A DNA stretch of 10,806 nucleotides from Candidatus Omnitrophota bacterium (GTDB lineage: Bacteria > Omnitrophota > Gorgyraeia > Tantalellales > Tantalellaceae): NCBI GenBank assembly GCA_030617085.1, contig JAUWWB010000017.1:1-10806 (forward strand), written 5' to 3'. Each line of letters opens with the position of its first letter. Within the stretch, counting starts at the first letter, position 1. A program made the position numbers and the translations under genes. The notes beneath the pieces were generated by a model that ran no database searches, was not told the origin of the DNA, and saw only the letters and a list, made by a program, of their open reading frames with translations. Shown in pieces: positions 1 through 6,339 of the stretch.

Positions 1-64
1 GGGGTCAGCCCTTGAAATGTGAAATGAACATGTGAGTTCATTTCACATTTCAAGGGCTGACCCC
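1..64. repeat. Perfect 29-bp inverted repeat (REP-like palindrome)
   Basis: Positions 1-29 are the exact reverse complement of 36-64, separated by a 6-nt loop (ATGTGA, 30-35). The arm begins GGGGTCAGCCCTTGAAATG, and the transcript could form a very stable hairpin. No T-run follows on the plus strand, and the minus-strand side runs off the window, so a terminator role is not supported. The right arm is repeated again at 74-105, so this is a repeated module and not a one-off stem. Palindromes of this look often accompany IS200/Y1-type (REP-associated) transposases. No such gene is visible here, but one could lie just left of the edge. The structure is seen directly; the mobile-element link is inference. 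Confidence 0.9.
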
Positions 65-73
65 ATTCTTCCG

Positions 74-105
74 TCATTTCACATTTCAAGGGCTGACCCC
101 ATTCT
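74..105 (+). repeat. Third copy of the REP-like arm (direct repeat of 38-69)
   Basis: Positions 74-105 repeat positions 38-69 base for base over 32 nt, with a period of 36. Both copies include the flanking ATTCT after the GACCCC end. Together with 1-64 this makes three copies, one inverted and two direct. Such an arrangement is typical of REP-like or small non-autonomous elements that duplicate in tandem. Confidence 0.9.
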
Positions 106-120
106 CCCCATTCCAACGAT

Positions 121-140
121 GCGGGGCTGGAAAGCCCCGC
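121..140. other. GC-rich hairpin with GGAA tetraloop
   Basis: GCGGGGCT (121-128) pairs perfectly with AGCCCCGC (133-140) around a GGAA loop, which is of the stable GNRA type when read on the plus strand. It lies about 50 nt past the stop of the phosphoribosyltransferase gene in its direction of transcription. It has no T-run on either side, so it is not a classic rho-independent terminator. It may protect the 3' end of the mRNA or be another repeat copy. An 8-bp palindrome ATTCGAAT follows at 143-150. Confidence 0.6.
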
Positions 141-172
141 CTATTCGAATGGGGGAGGCCGTGGAAACACTA

Positions 173-200
173 CGGACTCCGAACTACGAACTACGAACTA
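173..200 (-). repeat. Heptamer tandem repeat, TAGTTCG family, copy 1
   Basis: Four contiguous 7-nt units are seen on the minus strand from 200 down to 173: TAGTTCG, TAGTTCG, TAGTTCG, GAGTCCG. The first unit and the first three bases of the second are the last codons and the TAG stop of the phosphoribosyltransferase gene. Because 7 is not a multiple of 3, successive TAGs fall in all three reading frames. The same family occurs at 8730-8757 after mraY. Confidence 0.85.
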
Positions 201-820
201 ACTTGTCTCCCCAGTATCCCAAGCACTTCCTCGTCCGAAACGTCGTACCAGTTTCTGTACACCTGCGCCACTGCCTGGAAGAAATATGGTTTTTCGAGTA
301 TAACTGCCTCATCCGCCGTGCGTTTCATTTCTTCGGCGATGTCTCTTCCGGAAACCGGCGAGGCCACTATGATCTTTTTGGCTTTTTTATTTTTGCAGAG
401 CTGGATGGAGGCCCGCATCGTGGAGCCCATGGCGATACCGTCGTCCACGAGGATGACGGTCCTGCCTTTAATCGGGGGAAGGGGTTTGCCTTTTCGCAGC
501 ACGGATACGCGCCTTTTGATCTCGGATACCTGCTCGCGCAGTATTCTCTCGATCTCCTCCGGCGGAAAAAGCTCCCTGGCAAAATCAAAGATAAACGCGC
601 TCCCGTCTTCGGCGACCGCGCCGAATCCCGATTCCGGGTTATCTGGAAAGGGCAGCTTTCTTGATATTAAGACGCTGAATTCCGCGTTGAGGTGTTTGGC
701 GACCTGATATCCCACTTCGACGCCGCCCCTTGGTATGGCCAGGACTAACGCGCCCTTGTCTTTGTAGTTTTCAAGCGCCGCGGCCAGTTTTTCTCCCGCG
801 TCTTTTCTATCGTCAAACAC
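191..820 (-). CDS. PRPP-binding phosphoribosyltransferase family protein
   Basis: This is a predicted phosphoribosyltransferase of the stand-alone COG1926-like type, about 209 residues. The type I PRTase PRPP loop is visible as VILVDDGIAMGSTMR (about residues 122-136), with an IPRGG loop near 29-33. The nucleobase or other substrate is unknown. The start is uncertain. The frame is open back to a TTG at 847, but residues before the GTG at 820 (MMGDSGWWI) are encoded by the heptamer tract at 821-855. The family-like N-terminus (FDDRKDAGEKLA) begins right after this GTG. The GGAGGAGG at 859-866 is too far from GTG (38 nt) and is better spaced for TTG 847, so the start could be 847 or 844. The stop lies inside another heptamer tract. 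It is last in the rfbA-rfbC operon; no functional tie to rhamnose synthesis is known. Function is secure at fold level only. Confidence 0.8.
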   Translation of the reverse strand: MFDDRKDAGEKLAAALENYKDKGALVLAIPRGGVEVGYQVAKHLNAEFSVLISRKLPFPDNPESGFGAVAEDGSAFIFDFARELFPPEEIERILREQVSEIKRRVSVLRKGKPLPPIKGRTVILVDDGIAMGSTMRASIQLCKNKKAKKIIVASPVSGRDIAEEMKRTADEAVILEKPYFFQAVAQVYRNWYDVSDEEVLGILGRQVSS

Positions 821-855
821 TATCCACCATCCACTATCGCCCATCAACCATCAAC
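821..855 (-). repeat. Heptamer tandem repeat, GTTGATG/GTGGATA family
   Basis: Five 7-nt units read on the minus strand from 855 to 821: GTTGATG, GTTGATG, GGCGATA, GTGGATG, GTGGATA. Columns 4-6 (GAT) are invariant and column 1 is always G. The tract starts two bases before the rfbC TGA stop (853-851), which it includes, and ends at the base before the probable GTG start of the phosphoribosyltransferase gene. It therefore fills the intergenic gap. It carries stop triplets in all three minus-strand frames. Confidence 0.8.
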
Positions 856-1393
856 CCGCCTCCTCCAAAGAGGGCAAGGCGCGGTCCTTGTCTGACAACA
901 CAGGGTCATCGACGGGCCAGTTTATGCCGATAGCGGGATCGTTCCAGATGATGCCGCGCTCAAGCTCCGGGGAATAGACATCGCTGCATTTATAGATGCC
1001 TTCGGTATTATCCTCCAGCGTGCAGTAGCCGTGGGCGAAGCCCTTCGGGATGTACAACATCTCCTTATTCCCGGCGGAAAGCTTCACGGAGACCCATTTG
1101 CCGAATGAGGGAGAATCGCGCCTGATGTCGACTGCCACGTCAAAGATGCTGCCCTTTATCACTCTTACTAATTTTGCCTGCGCTCCCGGCTCTTTCTGGT
1201 AATGAAGGCCCCTCAACGTGCCTTTCGCGGCGGAGGTCGACTGATTATCCTGCAGGAAGCACCCTTCTATCCCGAACTCGAGGAAGTCCGTGTATTTGTA
1301 AGTTTCCATGAAGAAGCCCCTGTCATCGCCAAACACTTCCGGCCTGACAAGGACGACTTCTGGTATTTCCGTTCTTTTAAAACCGAAAGGCAA
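851..1393 (-). CDS. rfbC: dTDP-4-dehydrorhamnose 3,5-epimerase
   Basis: RmlC/RfbC double-epimerises dTDP-4-dehydro-6-deoxy-glucose at C3 and C5, the third step of dTDP-L-rhamnose synthesis in the cytoplasm. At 180 residues it has normal family length. Visible landmarks: F-G-D-D-R-G-F-F near 21-28, QDNQSTS at 48-54, the LRGLHYQ motif with catalytic His64, IPKGFAHGY at 115-123, YKCSDVYSPE at 134-143 with the conserved tyrosines, WNDPAIGINWP at 150-160 and the LSDKD motif at 166-170. It starts with TTG, not ATG. This is supported by an ideal Shine-Dalgarno 6 nt upstream and by the family-like N-terminus MPFGFKRTEIPEVVLV. It begins 1 nt after the rfbA stop, so translation is likely coupled. rfbB and rfbD are not in the window. 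Confidence 0.95.
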   Translation of the reverse strand: MPFGFKRTEIPEVVLVRPEVFGDDRGFFMETYKYTDFLEFGIEGCFLQDNQSTSAAKGTLRGLHYQKEPGAQAKLVRVIKGSIFDVAVDIRRDSPSFGKWVSVKLSAGNKEMLYIPKGFAHGYCTLEDNTEGIYKCSDVYSPELERGIIWNDPAIGINWPVDDPVLSDKDRALPSLEEAG

Positions 1394-1394
1394 G

Positions 1395-2264
1395 CTACGC
1401 CTCCTCCTTCAGGACCCCCATTAGATACCTGCCGTACGTGCTGTTCATCCGCCCGGCAATCTCTTTTAACTGGCTGTCATCGATGTAGCCCATCCTGTAC
1501 GCTACCTCTTCGATACAGCCGATCTTCAGCCCCTGCCTTTCCTCCACTGTCTTGATAAAGGAAGCCGCATCCAGCAGGGAATCATGCGTCCCCGTATCAA
1601 GCCAGGCGTATCCCCGGCCCAGCAGTTTCGCTTTCAATTTTCCCCTTTTGAGGTACTCATTGTTAACGTCGGTGATCTCCAGTTCCCCCCTGGAAGAGGG
1701 CTTGATGCTCCTGGCGATCTCCACGACGCCGCCGTCGTAAAAATAAAGCCCGCACACCGCGTAATTCGATCTGGGCCTTTCGGGCTTCTCTTCTATGGAA
1801 ACGACGTTGCAGTTTTCATCGAATTCGACCACGCCGTATCTTTGGGGATCCTTTGTGTAGTAACCGAAGACCACCGCCTCATCCTTAAGCTCCGCGGCCT
1901 CCTTCAGCAATCCGGGCAAACCGTGCCCGAAAAAGATGTTATCCCCCAGGATCAGGCACACGTTGTCCCCCCCGATGAACCTTTCCCCGACCAGAAAAGC
2001 CTCGGCGATCCCGCCCGGCTTTTTCTGAACGGCATACGAAAGGTTTATCCCCATCTCTCTACCGTCACCCAGCAGGTCTTCAAACCCCGGGGTGTCTTTC
2101 GGGGTGGAAATTATCAGGATATCCTTGATGCCCGCGAGCATCAGGACCGACAGCGGATAATATATCATCGGCTTATCGTACACCGGCAGCATCTGCTTGC
2201 ATGCCGCTTTCGTAACGGGATACAGCCTCGTCGCCTTCCCCCCCGCCAGAATTATTCCTTTCAT
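1395..2264 (-). CDS. rfbA: Glucose-1-phosphate thymidylyltransferase
   Basis: RmlA/RfbA joins dTTP and glucose-1-phosphate to dTDP-glucose, the first step of the dTDP-rhamnose route. The 289 residues match the family length. The nucleotidyl-transferase signature opens the protein: LAGGKATRLYPVTKAACKQM (6-25), with the usual G of G-T-R-L replaced by Ala11. It continues with PVYDKPMIYYPLSVLMLAGI (27-46), LGDNIFFGHG (106-115), EEKPERPRSNYAV (158-170), ELEITDVNNEYL (194-205) and the WLDTGTHDSL motif (221-230). A purine-rich AGGGGGA lies about 6 nt upstream of ATG. It is first in its operon, 73 nt after the upstream terminator. A promoter is expected in 2265-2337, but I see no convincing -35/-10 pair there. 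Confidence 0.96.
   Translation of the reverse strand: MKGIILAGGKATRLYPVTKAACKQMLPVYDKPMIYYPLSVLMLAGIKDILIISTPKDTPGFEDLLGDGREMGINLSYAVQKKPGGIAEAFLVGERFIGGDNVCLILGDNIFFGHGLPGLLKEAAELKDEAVVFGYYTKDPQRYGVVEFDENCNVVSIEEKPERPRSNYAVCGLYFYDGGVVEIARSIKPSSRGELEITDVNNEYLKRGKLKAKLLGRGYAWLDTGTHDSLLDAASFIKTVEERQGLKIGCIEEVAYRMGYIDDSQLKEIAGRMNSTYGRYLMGVLKEEA
1400..1407 (-). promoter_or_regulatory. Shine-Dalgarno of rfbC (decides a TTG start)
   Basis: GGAGGAGG on the minus strand lies inside the last codons of rfbA (…KEEA) and 6 nt before TTG at 1393. It supports the TTG as the real start and implies translational coupling with rfbA. Confidence 0.75.
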
Positions 2265-2337
2265 GTACTTTCCCCCTGAAAACCGACGTTTTTCTTCTCT
2301 TTGATGATCTAAAAAAACTATTCCCGATCCTGCGTTT

Positions 2338-2373
2338 AAAAAGGGTTGCGCTTCAAACGGTCTCGCAACCCTT
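2338..2373 (-). terminator. Rho-independent terminator of the sigma factor/tRNA-Arg operon
   Basis: A perfect 10-bp stem pairs 2364-2373 (AAGGGTTGCG, minus strand) with 2341-2350 (CGCAACCCTT) around a 13-nt loop. The stem runs into T5 on the minus strand (2342-2338). It lies 32 nt past the tRNA 3' end and separates this transcript from the rfbA operon. Confidence 0.85.
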
Positions 2374-2405
2374 ATGTTTACCTATGCAAATAAAACAGGT
2401 AAAGC

Positions 2406-2482
<77 letters not shown>

Positions 2483-2491
2483 ACTAAAAAT

Positions 2492-3490
2492 TCACTTCGG
2501 TTTTCCTTTACCCTTTTTGGGTGTCCCTGTTCCCTCTACGCTTTTTCCTCTTTTTTTCGTACTCTTCCCTTTTCTCGCTATACTTTTCGTTTTTCTCTTT
2601 TTGCTTTTTCCCTTTTTTTTGACGCTTTCCGCTTCCGCGCTGATCACCTTCCCTGACGGCGAACCGAGGCGGGCTTCGGCGATTTCTTCCTGCTCTTCCA
2701 TCATCTTGCGCATCTTCTGCATGCAGCCGGCCTCGATCTGCCTGACCCTTTCGCGGGTAATCCCGAAATGCTTGGCGGTATCCCTCAGCGTGTGAGCGAC
2801 GCCGTCTTCTCCGAGGCCGAACCTGAGGGTGAGTATCTTCCTCTCGCGTTCGGTCATCTTCTGCAGGAGCCCCTCGATCCTCTCGTGAAGGAGGAACTTT
2901 GAAAGTTCGTCAAGGGAGTTGACGATTTTTTCGTCCTCGATCAGGTCCATGAACTCAGACTCTCCCGTCTCTCCGATGGGCGCGTTCAGGCTGGATATGT
3001 TCGCTGCCATGTGGCTGAGCTGGCGTATGCGCTCGAGCGGCATCTTCATCCTTCTGGCAATATCGCTCAGGTGCGGCTCCTTCTTCAACTTCTGCAAAAG
3101 CTGCTTTTTCGTCCTCTGGAAGCGCATGAGCATCTCCATCACGTAAACCGGTATACGGACGGTCTTGCCCTGGTTCGCGACGGCCCTGGTGATGAATTGC
3201 TTGATCCACCACGCGGCATACGTGCTGAAGCGGTACCCCTTGTGGGGATCATACTTTGTAACGGCTTTCATCAGGCCCAGGTTGCCCTCTTCGATAAGGT
3301 CCAGCATGGGCACGCCCAGGTAGCTGTATTTTTTGGCGATATTGATGACAAGCCGCAGGTTGCTCTGTATCATCTGCTGCCGCGCCTTCTTACTGCCCTT
3401 CCCGATCTTCAGGGCAATCTCTTTCTCTTCCTCGGCCGTAAGAAGCGGCAGGTCGCGGATATCCTTCAGGTAGAGTTTGATCGCTTCCAT
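2492..3490 (-). CDS. RNA polymerase sigma-70 family factor (RpoD/SigA-like) with lysine-rich C-terminal tail
   Basis: This is a promoter-recognition subunit of RNA polymerase, 332 residues. Region 1.2 begins at residue 3 (IKLYLKDIRDLPLLT). Region 2 spans about 40-104 and includes DLIEEGNLGLMKAV and the 2.4 helix YAAWWIKQFITRA (91-103). Region 3 begins with GKTVRIPVYV (108-117). Region 4.2 has the helix-turn-helix TLRDTAKHFGITRERVRQIE (234-253). Region 1.1 is absent, and 4.2 reads L-R-D-T-A where primary sigmas usually read L-E-E-V-G. It may therefore be a group 2 factor and not the vegetative sigma. After the domain ends (about 265) there is an unusual tail. Residues 291-332 contain 21 Lys/Arg in 42 and are encoded largely by a 7-nt repeat (2525-2615). 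AGGAG lies 7 nt before ATG. It sits 24 nt after ppdK and 9 nt before tRNA-Arg. Confidence 0.93.
   Translation of the reverse strand: MEAIKLYLKDIRDLPLLTAEEEKEIALKIGKGSKKARQQMIQSNLRLVINIAKKYSYLGVPMLDLIEEGNLGLMKAVTKYDPHKGYRFSTYAAWWIKQFITRAVANQGKTVRIPVYVMEMLMRFQRTKKQLLQKLKKEPHLSDIARRMKMPLERIRQLSHMAANISSLNAPIGETGESEFMDLIEDEKIVNSLDELSKFLLHERIEGLLQKMTERERKILTLRFGLGEDGVAHTLRDTAKHFGITRERVRQIEAGCMQKMRKMMEEQEEIAEARLGSPSGKVISAEAESVKKKGKSKKRKTKSIARKGKSTKKRGKSVEGTGTPKKGKGKPK
2525..2615 (-). repeat. Translated heptamer repeat (AAAAGNR)x13 in the sigma-factor tail
   Basis: Reading the minus strand from 2615 in sevens gives AAAGGGA, AAAAGCA, AAAAGAG, AAAAACG, AAAAGTA, TAGCGAG, AAAAGGG, AAGAGTA, CGAAAAA, AAGAGGA, AAAAGCG, TAGAGGG, AACAGGG. 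By eye, column 2 is A in 12 of 13 units, columns 4 (A) and 5 (G) hold in 11 of 13, and column 7 is always a purine. Three units equal seven codons, and the protein indeed repeats every seven residues: KGKSKKR (293-299), KTKSIAR, KGKSTKK, RGKSVEG (314-320). The two TAG triplets (2580, 2538) are both out of frame, so the gene reads through. Confidence 0.75.
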
Positions 3491-3514
3491 GTTTTTCTCC
3501 TAATACTTCCCTCA

Positions 3515-6280
3515 TTACTTACCCGCGACGGCGGCCTGCGCGGCCGCGAGCCGTGCTATCGGCACGCGGAACGGCGAACAGCTGACGTAATCCATGCCCA
3601 GCTTGTAGCAGAACTCGATCGATGCCGGATCGCCGCCGTGTTCCCCGCAGATGCCGACCTTGAGTCCCGGGCGGACCTTCCTCCCCCGCTCGATGCCGAT
3701 AGAAAGGAGCTGCCCGACGCCTTCGATGTCGAGAGACTGGAAAGGATCTTTCGGAAGTATTTCCTTATCCAGGTACGGCGTGAGGAACGCGCCCATGTCG
3801 TCGCGGGAGAAACCGAAGCTCATCTGCGTCAGGTCGTTCGTGCCGAACGAGAAGAACTCGGTCACGTTCGCGAGCTTGTCGGCCGTAAGCGCCGCGCGCG
3901 GTATCTCTATCATGGTACCGACCATGAGCGGCAGTTTCCTGAGGTTGTATTTCTTAAGCACCTCGTCGCGGACGCGGAGGATGATCGCTTTCTGGTCATC
4001 TATCTCCCTGTCGATACCCACGACCGGTATCATTATCTCCGGCAGCACCTTCTTCTTTTTCTTCAGCAGCTCCGCCGCCGCCTCGAGTACGGCCCTGGCC
4101 TGCATCTCGGTGATCTCGGGATACGTCACGCCCAGGCGCACGCCGCGGTGCCCCATCATGGGGTTGCTTTCCTTGAGAACGGAGATGCGCTTTTCAAGTT
4201 CACCCATATCTACCTTGAGGCTCTTCGCCAGGTCCTTGAGCTGTTCCTTCTGGTGCGGCACGAACTCGTGAAGCGGCGGATCAAGCAGCCTTACCGTCAC
4301 AGGCAGCCCCGCCATCGCTTCAAGCGTGCCCTTGATGTCGGCCTTCACGAAGGGGAACAACTCCTTGAGCGCGGCTTTTCTTTCCCCGACCGTATCGGAA
4401 AGTATCATCCTGCGGAGCTGGAAAAGCGGCTTTTCCGCGCCTTCCCCGTAGAACATGTGCTCCGTCCGGAAAAGGCCTATGCCCTCGGCCCCGAACATGC
4501 GCGCTTTGCGGGCATCTTCAGGGGTGTCCGCGTTGGTCCTTATCTTCATCTTCCGGGCGGAATCGCACATCTTGAGAAAGTCGTTGAGGATCTTGTTCTC
4601 TTTTGTGGCGTCCATCATGGAAAGAACACCTTCGTACACGAGGCCCTTCGTCCCGTTAAGCGTGATCCAGTCGCCTTCTTTAAGAACGGTATCGCCGGCG
4701 CTCGCGGTCTTCTTGTGGTAATCGATCTTCAGGGCGCCGCATCCGACGACGCAGCACTTGCCCCATCCGCGAGCGACAAGCGCCGCGTGGGACGTCATGC
4801 CCCCGCGCGCGGTAAGTATCGCCTTCGCGGCCCTCATGCCTTCGACGTCTTCAGGGTTGGTCTCCTCACGCACGAGTATGACCTTCTTGCCCTTCTTCTC
4901 CCATGCCACGGCGGTATCCGAGTCGAAAACGACCATGCCGGAGGCGCCTCCCGGCCCCGCCGGAAGCCCCTTGGCTACGGGCTTGCTCTCCTTCTCGGCC
5001 TCGGGGTCGAGTATCGGGTGAAGGAGCTCGTCAAGCTGCGACGGCTTTACCCGCATGATGGCCTCTTCCTTCTTGATAAGCCCCTCTTTCACCATATCGA
5101 CGGCCATCTTCACGGCCGCGGGCCCGTTACGCTTTCCCACGCGGGTCTGCAGCAGGAACAGCCGGTCGTTTTCAATGGTGAACTCGATATCCTGCATGTC
5201 GCGGTAATGCTTCTCGAGCCTGTTCTGGATGCCGTCGAGTTGCTTGTACATCGTGGGCATGATATCCTTCAGTATGGGCTCGTGCAGGTTGTGCTCGCTC
5301 TGGGAGTTCTTGTTTATGGGAGCGGGAGTCCTGGTGCCCGCGACGACATCCTCGCCCTGGGCGTTGACAAGAAACTCGCCGTAGAATTTATTGGCCCCAG
5401 TACCCGGGTTACGGGTAAACGCCACGCCGGTGGCGCAGGAATCACCCATGTTCCCGAAGACCATCGCCTGGACGTTGACGGCCGTTCCCCATTCGGCGGG
5501 GATGTGCTCGATGCGGCGGTACGCCACGGCCCTCTTGCCGTTCCATGAAGAGAAAACGGCGCCTATGCCGCCCCAGAGCTGCTTGGCGGCATCGTCCGGA
5601 AAGGCTTTTCCCAGGACCTGTTTCACTTTTTTCTTGTATTTTTCGCACAGGTCCTTCAGGTCTTCCGCGTCGAGGTCCGTGTCCAGATGGACGCCCTTTT
5701 CGCGCTTCTTTTCCTGCAGCAATTTCTCAAGCTGCTGGCGTATCCCCTTGCCTTCGGCGGACTCGATGCCCGCGGCCTTCTCCATGACGACGTCCGAATA
5801 CATGGTTATGAGCCGCCTGTACGCGTCATACACGAACCTTTCATTGCCGGTGGCCTTGATGATCCCGTCAATCGTCTTCGTCGTCAGCCCGATGTTAAGC
5901 ACCGTCTCCATCATGCCGGGCATGGACTGGCGGGCGCCTGACCTTACGGAGATAAGAAGCGGGTTTTTCGGATCGCCGAACTTCTTGCCCATGACCTTCT
6001 CTATTTTTTTCATGGAGGTAGAAACGTCATCCTTGAGGCCCGCCGGATACTTGCCCTTGTTCTCGTAATAGTGGGTGCATATGTCCGTTGTTATGGTGAA
6101 TCCGGCCGGCACGGGGATCCTGAGCTTCGGATGGCCCGCCATCTCGGCCAGGTTGGCGCCTTTGCCTCCCAGCAGGTTCTTCATGCTTCCGTTCCCGTCG
6201 GCTTTATCGCCTCCGAAAAAATATACGTTCTTTTTTGATCGCGCCCTCGATGTCTTTTTCTTCACAGTCTTCTTAGCCAT
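3515..6280 (-). CDS. ppdK: Pyruvate, phosphate dikinase
   Basis: PPDK interconverts pyruvate + ATP + Pi and PEP + AMP + PPi in the cytoplasm, in glycolytic or gluconeogenic direction. It has 921 residues, a normal length. The nucleotide-binding half begins VYFFGGDKADGNGSMKNLLG (19-38) and includes LLISVRSGARQSMPGMMETV (108-127). The swivelling phosphohistidine domain carries GGMTSHAALVARG with catalytic His498 and the regulatory-type Thr496. The PEP/pyruvate domain has GTNDLTQMSFGFSRDD (from 813) and GICGEHGGDP with catalytic Cys878. The ATG at 6280 is chosen because the protein homology starts there. The frame is open further up to 6472, but that part overlaps glyS and looks like a shadow. 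AAGGAG and AAAGGA precede this ATG. The N-terminus (residues 3-17) is a Lys/Arg-rich extension. It ends with tandem stops TAA TGA, 24 nt before the sigma gene. Confidence 0.97.
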   Translation of the reverse strand: MAKKTVKKKTSRARSKKNVYFFGGDKADGNGSMKNLLGGKGANLAEMAGHPKLRIPVPAGFTITTDICTHYYENKGKYPAGLKDDVSTSMKKIEKVMGKKFGDPKNPLLISVRSGARQSMPGMMETVLNIGLTTKTIDGIIKATGNERFVYDAYRRLITMYSDVVMEKAAGIESAEGKGIRQQLEKLLQEKKREKGVHLDTDLDAEDLKDLCEKYKKKVKQVLGKAFPDDAAKQLWGGIGAVFSSWNGKRAVAYRRIEHIPAEWGTAVNVQAMVFGNMGDSCATGVAFTRNPGTGANKFYGEFLVNAQGEDVVAGTRTPAPINKNSQSEHNLHEPILKDIMPTMYKQLDGIQNRLEKHYRDMQDIEFTIENDRLFLLQTRVGKRNGPAAVKMAVDMVKEGLIKKEEAIMRVKPSQLDELLHPILDPEAEKESKPVAKGLPAGPGGASGMVVFDSDTAVAWEKKGKKVILVREETNPEDVEGMRAAKAILTARGGMTSHAALVARGWGKCCVVGCGALKIDYHKKTASAGDTVLKEGDWITLNGTKGLVYEGVLSMMDATKENKILNDFLKMCDSARKMKIRTNADTPEDARKARMFGAEGIGLFRTEHMFYGEGAEKPLFQLRRMILSDTVGERKAALKELFPFVKADIKGTLEAMAGLPVTVRLLDPPLHEFVPHQKEQLKDLAKSLKVDMGELEKRISVLKESNPMMGHRGVRLGVTYPEITEMQARAVLEAAAELLKKKKKVLPEIMIPVVGIDREIDDQKAIILRVRDEVLKKYNLRKLPLMVGTMIEIPRAALTADKLANVTEFFSFGTNDLTQMSFGFSRDDMGAFLTPYLDKEILPKDPFQSLDIEGVGQLLSIGIERGRKVRPGLKVGICGEHGGDPASIEFCYKLGMDYVSCSPFRVPIARLAAAQAAVAGK

Positions 6281-6339
6281 TTTGTCCTTTCTCCTTCTTT
6301 TTTTTGGACCATGTCCGGAGGGCTCTTCAGCCCCCGGTC

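Noticed and set aside
1..105. CRISPR-like array
   Set aside because: The copies are inverted or have a 4-nt gap only, with no regular spacers.
121..140. Hairpin read as a terminator for the rfbA operon
   Set aside because: No T-run follows on either strand.
836..851. Five-codon mini-ORF (ATG GTT GAT GGG CGA TAG) overlapping the rfbC stop
   Set aside because: It has ideal Shine-Dalgarno spacing but consists wholly of heptamer repeat; most likely fortuitous.
191..1393. RfbC and the phosphoribosyltransferase are in the same reading frame, suggesting a UGA read-through fusion
   Set aside because: The stop context is ordinary, rfbC has full length, and TGA is used as a normal stop for murF and the sigma gene.
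2265..2337. Promoter for rfbA
   Set aside because: Expected after the terminator, but no -35/-10 pair with proper spacing could be picked by eye.
3011..5548. 845-codon open frame on the plus strand
   Set aside because: It lies antisense to ppdK and the sigma gene, which have full family motifs. Its translation is His/Arg/Leu-rich with no recognisable domain, a typical shadow in GC-rich coding DNA.
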